Part shown: piece by piece, positions 22,001-33,860 of the stretch | Numbering within the stretch: position 1 is the stretch's first letter | Layout: each line of letters starts with the position of its first letter | Source: Ulva prolifera | Lineage: Eukaryota; Chlorophyta; Ulvophyceae; Ulvales; Ulvaceae | Length of the DNA: 64,000 bases | NCBI GenBank assembly: GCA_023078555.1 | Contig: CM041204.1 | Coordinates: 4,804,430-4,868,429 of the forward strand | Direction: 5' to 3' | Made by a program: the position numbers and the translations under genes | The notes under the pieces: generated by a model | Seen by the model: only the letters and a program-made list of their open reading frames with translations | Database searches by the model: none | Told to the model about the DNA's origin: nothing

Positions 22001-25000
22001 GTACCCCCACTGCCTCGCAGCGGGAGCATTCTCAATGGTGATCGTCGACGAGAGCCACCACCTGCGCACGGCCGGGGGAAAGAAGGACTGCGCGCAGACA
22101 GAGGCGGTGCGTCGGCTTGTGCGCAGCGCGCAGCGCGCCGTGCTGCTCACCGGCACGCCGTCCGTGACCCGGCCGTACGACCTCGCCGGGCAGCTCCACT
22201 CCCTCGCGCCGCACCGCCTTCACGGCGCGGAGGCGTTTGACGAATTCAAGACCGCCTTTGCATGGCGGTACTGCCAGCGGCGGCTCGTGGCGCAGCGGCG
22301 GGGGCGGGACGCGAAGCGGTGGGCGCAGGGGGGCGCAGAGCGGCTGCGGGAGCTGGCGGGCGTGCTGCGGCGGGACTTCATGGTGCGGCGGCTGAAGCAG
22401 GACGTGCTGCCGCAGCTGCCGGAGAAGCGGCGGCAAGTGGTGCGGCTGGAGCGGCCAAGCGCGACGGAGCATCGCCAGGCTGACGCCATCGCATTCCAGG
22501 TGCAGGCCTAACGCGGGGAACGTATTGTGGCATGACAACTTGTGCATCGTCCTGCTGGTCCTCGCTTGGAAATCCTGAGGCTTGACACGAGCTTATGTGC
22601 GAGGACTCCTGTGCATCAGGGATCCCCAGTGTATCACGCCTCGTAGTGAGGGCCATGCAGATGTGCCGCACGGTTGCCTGCTGGTGTCTACACAGTCTGT
22701 ACCCCTTGTGTGTGGACATGGGCGCCAGCGGCATGATTGTCTGATAGCGTCGAGCGCACAGCCCGCAGCAGTCTCCGCCTACCTTGCAATCGCTGCCATT
22801 GAACAAAGCAGCAACCCTCCTGAAACGGTAAACCAGACCCGGAATGGCGGCAGGCGTACCAAACGGAGCAGGAGCTGGAGGAAGCACGCGGCGGCTCTAA
22901 GGCTGCAGCTGCCCATAAGATCTTCCAGGGACGGGAGCTGCATGCCGATGAGGACTCTGCGCCGGTGGCAGAGTCGGATGAGGAGGGCTCAGAGGACGAG
23001 GAGGAGGGGGCGCCAGTGGGGCGGGGCCGACTCAAGCAGGCCGCCTGGAACTTCCGTCTCGTGGGCCGGGAGGTGACTGATGAGAATCGGGACAAGCCTG
23101 TGACGACAGCCCAGCACATCCTTGGCCTAGCCAAGCTGCCTCAGGTGCGCCAACCTGTTGCACTTGAGCTGTTTGTGCTTTTGGTTTTTGCCTCGGACTC
23201 GTGGCACTAGAGAATCTGCGGCTGTTGCTGGATGTCCTTTCATGGCAGGAGTGAGCGAGGCGGGAACATGTTGCAGCTCTTCTGGCTCGCATCTCCCTTA
23301 GGTGTGAGTATTCTGGCAAGCGCCTGGTTCAGTGAATGCTATCTGCTAGACTTGACCCCAGCGGAAAACATTGTGCGTGCCTAGGCCTTGCATTTGATTC
23401 GATCGGGCTGTGCCATTCTCTAACTGCATGCGATTGCATCTCAGCACTCATCTGCACGCTGCCCTTGACGCTGGACGAGGCCCTGTGCTCCGTTCATCAA
23501 CCATCTGGGCTACCCTTTCACCACCTGGCCGACTTATTTCTGGCGCCCTTTCACATATTTGCTCGCTGACCGCACGATGTGCCGCCACATACCGCCGCAC
23601 GACCGCAGATCGGCGCCTGTGCCACCCGCAACACCGCACCCAGTGCCACACACTGCAGGTCTGCGAGTTTCTTGAGACGCACATCATTCCACAGGAGCCG
23701 CCGGGGGCGGCCCCGGGAGCCGCCACGCAGGCGGCCGCAGCCGCCTCGCCGCCCCCCAAGGTGCTGATCTTTGCGCACCACCGCACCGTCATGGACCGGC
23801 TGCACATGTTCCTGCAAGGCTACGACGCCACGGCGGGCGACGGCGACGGCCTGCGGCAGGTGCGGCGTGCCGTCGGCCACGTGCGCATCGACGGCTCCAC
23901 GGAGCACAGCCTGCGTGCTGAGCTGCAGCGGCGCTTCAAGAGTGACCCCGACTGCACGGTGCGCGGCCTCCGCCTTGCCTCCCCGCCACTGCCAGCGTAG
24001 ACGGCAAGTCAGCGTGCGCGACATGACTGGAAAATCGTGGGCAGCGGGCGAATACCGGGACGAAGAAGCATGAGTAGTGTGCCACAAGGCAATGCTCACT
24101 TCTGCAGCGTGGTAATGCTGCAAGGGTATCGGCGCATCCATGCATACGCGGTACATCCTCCTGCCATGCTCACAGGATGCTGTTTTCGACTGTGGATCTG
24201 CGGAGAGTTGCAGCCAGAGCCTGCACCGTGGAGTCGAGCTGCCGCCATCACGCAGCCAGTCCCCCCGTGCCGGGCCTGACGCAGACCCACGGACACAGTC
24301 CGCGGAACATGTGCCTCCGCCGCGACCAGGACCCCACGCTCCCCCTCGTGCATACAGGTGGCCCTGCTGTCGATGAACGCGACCGCTGTCGGCCTCGACT
24401 TCAGCGCCGCGACGACCGTCGTGTTTGCCGAGGTGCCGGACACGGCGGACGTGCTGCTGCAGGCGGAGGGCCGCGCGCACCGCCTCACCTCCCGCGCCGC
24501 CGTCAACGTCTACGTGCTGCTCTGCAAGCGCTCTCGCGACACCTCCGCCTGGTGCCGCCTCGCAGACAGCCTCGAGAAGCAGGCCCCGCTCCTGCAGGGC
24601 GCCGGCGCAAGCCCCGGTGCGCCCCGCACTGGCATGCATGCGTTCAGCGGCATGCCCGCTTGCATGTTGCACGAGCTGATTCAGCGGTCTTTGTTGCGGG
24701 ATGGACTACTCGTGCGCGCGGTGGGCGTTGGCTCTACAGTGCATGCAGCGTAAGCGAGACACCAGCTGAGGTGTGCAGACAAGCGGAAGGCGCTCCATGT
24801 GGATCGCATCCGCGAGCTCAAGGACGTCCTCGCCGGAGGTGCATCCACGGCGCCCCCCGCCGCTCCCGACAGGACGGCGCAGGCCGGGGGGAGCACTGGC
24901 GGAGGGCACGCGAGTGCACCTGTGCTGGGCGACCCCGTTGCTTCCGTCACGCCAGACACTGCGTGCGCGTCGGGGGCGGGCGATGGCGAGTGTGCCGCAC

Positions 25001-28000
25001 AACCTGTGGCGGCAGCTGCCGTGGCCGAGGTGCTGTTCGAGGCCGTCGATGCATGCGTGCGGGAGGTGGAGGGGCCCGCGTCTGACGGCCGTGATGTGCT
25101 TGGGGTGCGTGATCGCCTTCATAGCGTGGCCGGTGGGGAGCACGCTGGGGAGCCTGGCACGCTGGCTTGTGCAGAGGCTGGAGGGGCTTTCAGCGCAGAC
25201 GGTTCTGGTGAGAAGCGACCAGGAATTGTGCGCAGTAGCAAAGTCGATGGCTCAGATATGAGTCACGCCGTGTCAGGGCTGGCAGGGGATGGTGAGGCAG
25301 CATGCAGCGTCGCTCAGCAGGGCACGGCGGCACAGGGGGTCGCCCCCCAGTGCACGCGACCATTCGAGGACAACTCGGAGTGTGTGGCAGGTATCAGCGC
25401 CGCCTCACCACCAGGCATAGGCTTGGCGGCCAAGGACGCTCGCCTCCGCGCCATGCGGCGGGGGTGCAGCGCGGCTGGGGCCACCGCAGCACAGCAGGCT
25501 GCACAGCCGCAGCTGGAACGCCCCGAGCCGGGCTGCGGTTCGCAGCGGCCACAGCAGCTCTCAGCTGGCTGCGGTGTGGAGGGAGCTGCAGTGGGAGCCC
25601 GTGAACCTCAGTGCGAGGGCTCACCTGGTGAGGGCTCGCCCAACGCAGAGTTGCAGTGCGCCGGCGCAGATGGCGGCTGCATTGCGTGTGTTGCCGTGGA
25701 CACGGCGGCGGGACCTGAGGGGCAGCATGCAGCCGGCGAAGGTGGCGGGGCCGGGGAGCCGGACGCGCCGGAGGGGTGGCTGGCTGCGGCGGAGGCGGAG
25801 GCGGCAGGGGTGTACTTCATGGTGAACATGCACACAGACAACGTCACTCTGCTGGAGGGAGACGACGGCGAGGCGGCTCTGGGCATCAAGGTGCCGCTGC
25901 GCGTGCTGCGGCCGCAGCCCGGCGGGGAGATGCTGGACCAAGCTGCGAGGCTTGCTGATGCCCTGGAGGCGCGCCCCCTCTGCTGTGCCTGCACACACAC
26001 CAAGCATGCGCGTGCACTGCATGCCCGGCAAATAGCTGTGGATTGTGATCTACGACGACGCGCCCGATCATGGGATGCAAGCATGCCATTGGCAGCACAG
26101 CCAGTGTGGTGTAAGGGCGGCAGCTTGCGCTCGCATCAATGATTGTTCATCGCATGCCGCTGTGCCTTGATCGCTCCGCCAACGTCAGCGGTGATGCGGG
26201 GCAGCACCCCGACTGGCTTGTGTCAGTGCAGCCTCTGCTGGGCACGCACACCAACGGCGGCGCGGCCAAGATGCCGTGGGGCGGCATGGCATGCCTCGAG
26301 GCGCCGTGCGGGCGGCGGCGGCTGCACGGCATCGCGGTGCGCACGTGCCGCTTTGGCGCGGAGTGGGCTGCGCTGTCCGCAATGCGCCGCTTCCAGCTCG
26401 GGGGCGGCGTGCTTGCCCTGGACGCCGCCTCCGGCCTCTCGCTCGTGCACCCTGGCGCCGGCGCCCCAGCGGCAACGCAGGCGGAGGAGGAGGGCTGCTT
26501 CCTGCGCTCCATCGACCGCAGGTGCAGCTTCTGCTGTCTCCACACCTGCCGTCAAACCTGTTTGTGTTTGCGCCAGTTTCTCAAGCAAAGGCATCCTGGC
26601 CACTACCGCGGAAACTGGGCGGCGGCTCCAACCTCCTGGGTGCATGTCGGTGGTCCGCTCATCGTGGTGTGGATGCGTGATAGCGATACAGCAATCGGTG
26701 ACGACAGCAACAGCGCGGTCGCTGTAGGAACTTGAGGCTGCGGCTGAAGGAGGGGGAGGAGTGGCGCGAGGTGACGGTCAGCGTGCCGACCAGCTGCGGC
26801 CACCGCGCCATGGCCTTCGACCAGCCTGTCAGCCGCGACGCAGCAGGCCGCACACAGCGCCTGTGCTGCAACTGCAAGCGCGCCATCCGCGACGCCTCCG
26901 TCGTGGACGGCGAGGCAACTCTCAGCATGCTGGACCTCTTCTGCCAGGCCAAGTGCGCCCTCCTGTGCCTCCCCCCCCGACCCTCCCCATTGTAACAGTC
27001 TGTGCGCTGCGGTGCTGGTTCCGTGTGGGGCTAGCGATTGTAGACCACTGCGTGTTGGTCAAATACGTTCGAGCCGCATCTTCATGCACTGAACGCGGTA
27101 TGTCGTCAGCCACAAAATTGTATGCGTGTGCATGTTATGCATGCATGCAGGTGCCAGAACGACTACATGCTGCTGAAGAGCGCGGCGGCCATCAGGCGGC
27201 AGCTCTTTGCGATCGAGGCAGGCAAGTGCCAGAAGTGCAAGCTTGACACTGAGAGCCTGCTGCGGAAGATCAAGAGCCTGCCGGGCAGCGCGGCGGGCCG
27301 CGCTGAGCGCCAGCGCATCATCGTTAAGGCCTCCGTGGAGTGGGGCCGGAACAAGGAAACTCTGAAGGCTGCGGAACGGCTGGCCCGTCACCCAGTGGCA
27401 GGCATGCTCTCCCGCACCGCAGGGCAGGCGCAGCTGATTACGTCTACATGCATGCAGTGGATCACAACATGCAAGATGTCGCTGTCCCCACCTCAACAGT
27501 CCACGTCGCTGTATGCCAGGCTTGTCATCTTACACAAACGGCGTTTTTAATTGAGACTCAGTCGTGTCCGCCTTCCACCGCCACAGCAAGTTTGGACACT
27601 CCCACCGCGCCTGCGAAGATCTCCATTTTTCTCTGCAAATGCAGCTGCTGCCCAAGCCCTGGTGGGATGTGAACGTGCAGCAGATTTTGATGGCCCAGAC
27701 AAATCAAATGCACAGCTGTGGCAGTTCTGACTGAGCCGCTGCGCGCATGCAGGAAATGCATGGCAGGCGGACCACATCCGCGCGGTGCACCTCGGCGGCG
27801 GTCTGTGTGATATCACCAACTTCCGCACCCTGTGCACCATCTGCCACATGCGCGTGACTAAGGAGCAGGCGACGCGCCGCGCCCAGATGCGCGCTGCCGG
27901 CAACACCCGCACTATCACATCACTCTTCAGCTCTCAAAACGACTCCAACGCCACTCGGAAAACCGGAAAAGGCGCAAAGTCGAGGGAGGTGTCCCAGGAG

Positions 28001-28396
28001 GAGACGCCGCGCAGCTCAAAGCGGAGGGTCGGCACCCTGATGGACGCTCTGGCACAGGGCGGGGGCAAGCGGCTTGCCGGGGGCCGGCGGCGGGGGCATG
28101 TGAGCGGCCAGAAACGGTGGCGTGGGGCCGTCCAGGCGACGCTCATGCATGGCGGGGCGATCCAGGTTGGAGCATGTGTGAAGCCTGGCAGCCACTGCGG
28201 CAGCGCGGCTACAGCGCAGTCCGGGGGCAGCGGCGGTGTCGTGATCATACCTGATTCGGACTCTGACTTTGAGACCGACGACGTGAAGCTGCTGAGGCCT
28301 GCGGCGGGGGGGGAGCGTGCAGCGCTCGGCAGCCAAAGCACCGAGGGAGAGCCTGGAGGTTGTCAAGGCGCACAGGTCGGCATACAAGACAGATGA
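19018..28396 (+). CDS. ZRANB3: SNF2-family annealing helicase with C-terminal HNH nuclease (ZRANB3/plant AH2 type)
   Basis: Exons: 19018-19728, 19828-21364, 21520-22499, 22837-23144, 23659-23958, 24358-24616, 24779 to about 25960, about 26188-26521, 26737-26995 region (donor at AA|GTGCGC, 26951), 27151-27401, 27753-28396. The N-terminus is disordered and Ser/Gln/His/Pro-rich (notably 19990-20480). A Cys/His cluster (CPYEVCP..HCGG..WRCMSCGF) looks like a zinc ribbon. Helicase motifs follow: DEMGVGKT (Walker A, rebuilt across an intron), LLVICPASIRLLW, VDESHHL (motif II), LLTGTP, VLIFAHHRTVMDRL, RIDGST, and LQAEGRAHRL (motif VI). The C-terminal part has a DLFC..KC / GKCQKCKLD zinc cluster and GNAWQADHIRAVHLGGG...RTLCTICH, the HNH nuclease. 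The family restores stalled forks and cuts structured DNA. Exon 3 to exon 4 disagrees in phase by one base, so a small exon may be missed. Confidence 0.92.
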
Positions 28397-29360
28397 AGGG
28401 GCATGTCAGCTCAGGTTCGTTCAGCTCAGACTGACGATGCCTGGATGTCAAGGAGTGTGTGAGGAAATCACATCCTTCGCAGAACAGTAGCTGGGATAGA
28501 ATGCTCCCTGATTGAATCGCTACAGCAGTACTTATGCGACACGAGGGTCTATTGTACTGTGTTAGGCAGCGGGCCATCAGGCTGATAGCCTGGGCATGCT
28601 GAAGCCCACAGCAGTAGCCATGTCGTCATGGCAGGGTGAGTTGAGTGTACACTTGTTATGGTAATGATGAACGCGGACATTACCAGTCACACATATGTAG
28701 TGCACCACCACATGTCACGTACGTGCTTGGTGCAGTAAAGCACAAGCCTTGCCTGAATCTGACAACCAACCTTACTTTGGTCGCAGTCAATACACGTTGA
28801 CCATCAGTTTGAAGTGCATGAACACATTTGACACACACACGTGTGTGCATGGCAGACAGCAAACAACCCAAGGCCTACGAGGATACTACAGTTACACTGT
28901 TGCGACAGGTGCCATGATCACCTGCTGACTACCAGCCTCTGTCTGATATACAACTCGCTATACCATGTCGAGAGCCGCACGGCTATATGTAATCAATGTT
29001 CAAACAAGGCAGAAAACCACGTAGCCAAATTGACACAGAACCCACCCCATCAGGCAGGATGACAGACATGCCACCACACCTACAACCCCAGAAAACCACT
29101 GGGCACAGTCATTTCAGTGCCACAGCTGCATGTGGCCGGGCATTGCAGCAGTCTCCACCCTCACCCCCTTGGTGAGGCCCCTGTAATGGACCACGGATAC
29201 ACTGCATAGTACTTGGAAAAATCTGCTGCTACTCGGATGCTCGCCTCAGCTGCACACAGTCTCGCATGCCATTGTTTCAGATCAGATACAAACATTCACA
29301 TGTCTTCGAAACAGGCTGGCTGAACTCCCCTCCCCGACTACACTTCCCCCAGGGTCGCTG
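28397..29360. other. Convergent intergenic region (helicase/cyclin A 3' ends)
   Basis: About 0.96 kb between two genes transcribed toward each other. Short open frames only, with no motif. It should hold both 3' untranslated regions. No repeat or RNA gene was recognised. Confidence 0.5.
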
Positions 29361-31795
29361 TCATACATTGACATGCGACAGGTATGAAGCAGGGACGGAA
29401 AACCACGCAAAGCGCTCGAACATAGAGTCAGGAAGCTCATCAAGAAGTGGCAACGTCGCAACTTTCCCCCATTTGCTGTGCTTGTACTTTGTACATACAA
29501 ATGGCTGCTTCTTGCTCTTGTTGGTGACAGTCAGCAGCGTGCGGTGCAGCTGCCTGACACAGTCCTCCAGCTCCCGTGCTGTGTGGAAGGCATACTGCTC
29601 TAGCGTCCGTGTCCACAGAACGTGCTTCCGTGTTGCATTGGACATCTCTGTCGAGGATTCGGGAGGGATGTGGACAATGAGCGCCCTTGCGAGCAGGATG
29701 GCTGAGGCAGCAACAGTGGAGCAGCGGTGCCGAAGCATGCTGTAATCAAGGAGCGACAGCTCCAGGATGTAGCGCGCTAATGCCTCGAGGCATTGGTACT
29801 CCATAGTAGTTGCAACATGGGCGGCTCGGAGAAACCGCTGCAGAAAGGCCTGCACAGGAGAGTGCCCGGTGTGGCGCTGGTCGGGTGGCACCGCAGTAGC
29901 AGAGCAGTCCAGGACACAGGACGTGTGGGCATGGCTGTAGCGGGCAAACCAGGACACAGTGATCTGTTTTGCTGTCGGCTCAAGCGCCCAGATCATGGAA
30001 GATGGACAGGATGTGCACACAAACAAGGGGCACAGCGAGAAGGGCCCGATGGCATATTTCACGGAGATGAACGTGCCTTGGGCGTGGGCGATGCGAGTCT
30101 GAAGTCAAGGCCCTGCAGGACCTCCGCCTCGGCGTCGTTGATGTCTTCAACGGAGCAAACATGGTCTGTGATGTAAGAGAACCGCTCCATGTGCGGCGGG
30201 TGAATCTCCTCGTACTTAGACGCGATGCACATGCATGTTACTCCCAGCAGCTGGAAGTCGGAGTTGTTGATTGGATGCCTCGAGAGGAAGCGGTCGATGT
30301 ACGCGATAGCCAGGTACAGTGTCTCCGTGACCAGCTTGAACTCGTCTGAGACCTCGATCAGCCAGTCAATCAGCACAGCCCGCATCTGACTGGTTATTTT
30401 GGACTGTACTTTGTCGACATAATCCGGAATTGGCTGAAGTTTCATCTGCAGCGCCAACAATGTTGTTCACATCACACGAACTCAGGGCAGCGCGTGGGGC
30501 AGTCCTGCTGAAACGACTCCATGCACATCTACCATCGACACTGTCTTTTCATGTGCGTCAATGTGAATGCATATAGACAGTAACGCCGAATCGCGATCAT
30601 GACCGGGTTCGAACAAAGCTTGCGTGCAGTGGCTGTGGCTACCGGGGCATCCGTACACTGCTACCTCGTCACCAACGATCGTTGTGAACATGGGTCAACA
30701 ATCCATCGCAGCCGATGAAAAGTTTGAACTCAAAACTCACCTCCAGTTCACGCATGAACTCTGCGTTTGGTTGAGCATACGCCGAGGCCATTTGGATCTG
30801 TGTACTGAACGGATCGTCGATGTCTTGAACGTCGGTGTAAGTCGATGGAAGAGCTGCACACATGTAAACTAACATGTCAGCACACATACATCGAACAATA
30901 GTGCAACTGTTTAGCAAGGACATACATGACACTCGTGCACAGGTGTTGTACAAAACGGTGTCGACACAGCGTTCGGGGGCTGCGCACCAGCCTTCCGTCG
31001 GAGCTCATCAGAAAGAGCTTTCGAAGAAAAGATTTCCTGCATGTCACTCTAACGTGTCCCGCCGATGGTGCAGAATCGCTATTGCAGTTGACAGTACGGG
31101 AGACACAGTTCGCATTCCTAGCTGCACGGCATGAGCCACCAAAAGTGTCGTCTACGTCGGCAGACATATCACCGGCGCCAACAATGCACTTTTTTTTACC
31201 GATAACTGAGAATGTTCAAATCGGACGAGCGCTTCACAGGAAGCTCACCGACTGGTCCTGAGCGCCGGGAACGGATGCCTCCGTACACTCGCCGCGCCCA
31301 GAGGGAACGCTGCTGACTTCCGCAGCTTGAAGCCTCTTTCTATCCTACAGACATAGTAAACGTAAAAGATGCGAGCAGCTGTTGTATGTATTACAACCAG
31401 CTAACGGCCTCGAAGTATATGCAATTCATGTAGCGAATCGTCGGCCAGCACAAATGCGGGCGGCGTACCTGCTTCGCTTGATCTCCATGCAAGGACAAAT
31501 TCCCACGGAATGCGTTGGTTACATCCGTTAGAGCATACATTCGCCTGGGCCTCCCGCGTGGTTCCTGCATGCAGGTCGCAGTCGCACAGGCCGCTTGCGA
31601 CATTAGCAGGAGTCTGACGAAGCCGCAAGCATCGCAGCATAAAAAACATCAACAAAGAAATGTGCCCACCTTGGTGTTGGCAGCTGGTGATGAGATCTTG
31701 TCGGTGAGCTTGGACATTCGACGAGAGCCTGCCGCGTCTGCCTTTCCTGCATCCCTCTCGAAGACCGTCGCTTTGGCTGCTGATGCTTTCTCCAT
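29361..31795 (-). CDS. CYCA: A-type cyclin
   Basis: Minus-strand exons: 31795-31670, 31564-31469, one unresolved exon between 31468 and 30854, then 30853-30741, 30445-30077 and 29849-29361. The N-terminus has a Lys/Arg-rich head and YALTDVTNAF, the conserved cyclin element near the destruction box. The next block DVQDIDDPFSTQ...AYAQPNAEFMRELE leads into the cyclin box: PIPDYVDKVQSKIT, MRAVLIDWLIEVSDEF, TLYLAIAYIDRFLS, QLLGVTCMCIASKYEEIHPP. The C-terminal cyclin fold has FLQRFLRAAH, LARYILELSLLDYSML, STVAASAILLARALI and TLEQYAFHTARELEDCV. The MRA.LIDWL and SKYEEI patterns place it with A-type cyclins, which activate CDKs in S phase and at mitotic entry. The intron after 30077 begins with GC, not GT; with that boundary the phases and the SPTPK-AFLQRF junction match the family exactly. 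One exon is needed to supply the odd phase at 30853. Confidence 0.9.
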
Positions 31796-33057
31796 TTCGT
31801 ATGTTGAATTGCAGGTATTCGAAGCTAGCACGAGCTAAAAACGATCACGTATCAGCGTCTGTCCATACGAACGTGGACGCTGTGCAATGCCGGAGTACTG
31901 TCAGGAGGAATGCGCAGGGCAGTCTTTGAGCAAGGAGGTAGACACCAATTCCTCAAGGCTGCTATATGTGTCTGCGCGTACTGATGTTTCCGACCAGGCA
32001 TGTAGCACCAGAAAACAAATTCATTTTGGCATGCATGTACACACCAGCAAGATGCATGGGGCGTTGTGAACATCGACCTCCCCGTGATAAAGCCATTATA
32101 ATACCACGACTCCTATTTCAATGGTTTTCATTCCCCTGTCATGCGAATATCGTGGTGGGCGTCGATGGAGTTTCAACTTTCAGCGAGCTAACACCGCATT
32201 CCTGCAGCTGGTGCTTTGCAATATCAATTACAATTAATTGCAATGCGTCCACTAACAAGCGTTGTCGTCGTTGAACATTTGCAACTGCGACGTATGCGAC
32301 ACATGCTCTTCGCTTTGGATATTCTGTCAATGTGCTGCGTGTATATTTAGGCAAATAACATCACCGCATGGCGCATTTGAGCGACGCATCTGCAGAGCTG
32401 CGCGGCCTGGCTCACATCCTCGTGCCTGGTAGACGCGAGCGCGCCAGTATACATCGATCGATGATCTTTTATTATCTCATGTTTTGAATGCTGATTGCTC
32501 CGACGAGGAAGACCGCACCCATCTGCGCTTGAGGCCGGCTGGCTATGATCCACGCAGCGCTAGCTGCAGGTGAGTACACGTGTGCACGTGCGCACTTTCT
32601 TGCAGCCTTGACCGGTTGGCCACCCACGAGCTCATTTGAGATCAAGGAACATCAACACGGCGATCAAATGTCAGCAGTAGGCGGCGGAAGGACTTCGTCG
32701 TTTCGGTGCGGCGTCAGTGAATGCCAGTGCTATATGCAGCTTTGCATGGACGGTTGTTGATCAGGTCTCAATCGAAACACTTCATGCATGAAAAAGCAAC
32801 GCAGCATCGCACCGACATGAACACTGTGGCTGTCGTGCCGCAACCAGAAGGGCATTGACTGGGCAGGAAGTTCGGGTACCCCGCCCCTGATGAACAGGGC
32901 ATCTCAAACTAGAGACAGCGTCTGCATAAATCTGGTCAAGGCCACATCAGGTACTGCAGGCAAGGACGACACATGCATGCACGGGGTCAAAGGCACGGCG
33001 CCGGGCGTCCTTGTGGTGCTGCTGGTGTTGGTGTTTGCATGCTGTTGAGGTGTCAGT
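31796..33057. other. Upstream region of cyclin A and intergenic DNA
   Basis: No convincing coding sequence. The part next to 31796 should contain the cyclin A promoter. Composition is AT-richer around 32080-32360. Open frames are short and lack motifs. No TATA box at a typical distance was identified with confidence. Confidence 0.45.
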
Positions 33058-33860
33058 GTGTTATAAGGATTAAGGTGGCAAGGCGGGCAGCACCGCGAGA
33101 GAAGCAAGCAGATCAAGTACACACCCAGAAACCCACGCAACACGCACACAAAACTCATTGGGTGGGCGGGATGGTTTGCAGGGGCTGGGCGGGGTGGGTT
33201 GTGCCGGGGGGGGGGGGGGGGGGGGGGGGTTCTTCCCGGGGCGGGGGTTGTTGTTGGGGTCTCGCTGTTTATTTGCTTGGCAGCCTTGGCTGCATGTGCT
33301 TTCGGGGCTCTGGCGCCTGGCTGGTGGGCGGGGTGGGCGTGTGGGTGTGCTTGTGGGTGTAGGGTGGGAGGCTTGTGTGTTACACAGGAAAAAGCCGGAA
33401 GGGCCGGTAGCACCGCCAGGACCACGAGGGAGAGCACAAACAACGCAACGCGCACGCGGGAGGCTTTTGTGTGTTTGTTGGTGTGTGTGGTCGCATGTGT
33501 GGCTGTGTGGCTGTGGCCGGCGCAGGTGCTGACATTGCGTGGGTGTGTTGGTGTGTGCTGCGTGTGGCTTGTTGCGTGGTGTGCGGTTCCCCTGGTCGCT
33601 GCTCGCGGTGCTACCTGCCTTGCTTGCTTTGTCCTTGTAACGCACAAAACTCACCACGCTCCAAGTAAACGACACAGATCCGCAGACCGCCACACACCCA
33701 CACACGCACACATACACACATCGCCCCAAACACACCCACGCAGAACCCAACACCTCAATGCCTGCCTCCGCACGACAGAGCCGCGCCCGACGCAGGTGTC
33801 TGTGTGTGGGTGTGTTGCAGTTTGGTTGCTGGCTGGAGTGCCGGTGGTGACATGGCAGTG
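33058..33860. repeat. GT-rich repeat cluster with inverted units, related to 1-680
   Basis: A unit resembling GTTACAAGGACAAAGC...GGTAGCACCGCGAG occurs in one orientation at about 33060-33105 and 33378-33425, and inverted at about 33595-33645. The inverted copy matches the end of the block at 625-672. Between units the DNA is GT/GC-rich (TGTGTGTG, GGGTGGGCGG) and contains a 24-G run. Frames are open on both strands but give repetitive Gly/Cys/Val or Pro/His/Thr peptides, so I do not call a protein. It could be a non-autonomous mobile element or a local repeat array. Confidence 0.55.
33206..33229. repeat. Homopolymer run of 24 G
   Basis: An uninterrupted run of 24 guanines, preceded by GTGCC and followed by TTCTTCCC. 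It lies within the GT-rich repeat cluster. It could form a G-quadruplex, and its exact length may be affected by sequencing error. Confidence 0.85.

Noticed and set aside
30600-30620. GGGTTCGAAC, similar to a tRNA B box
   Set aside because: It lies within the cyclin A locus without an upstream A box or a cloverleaf.
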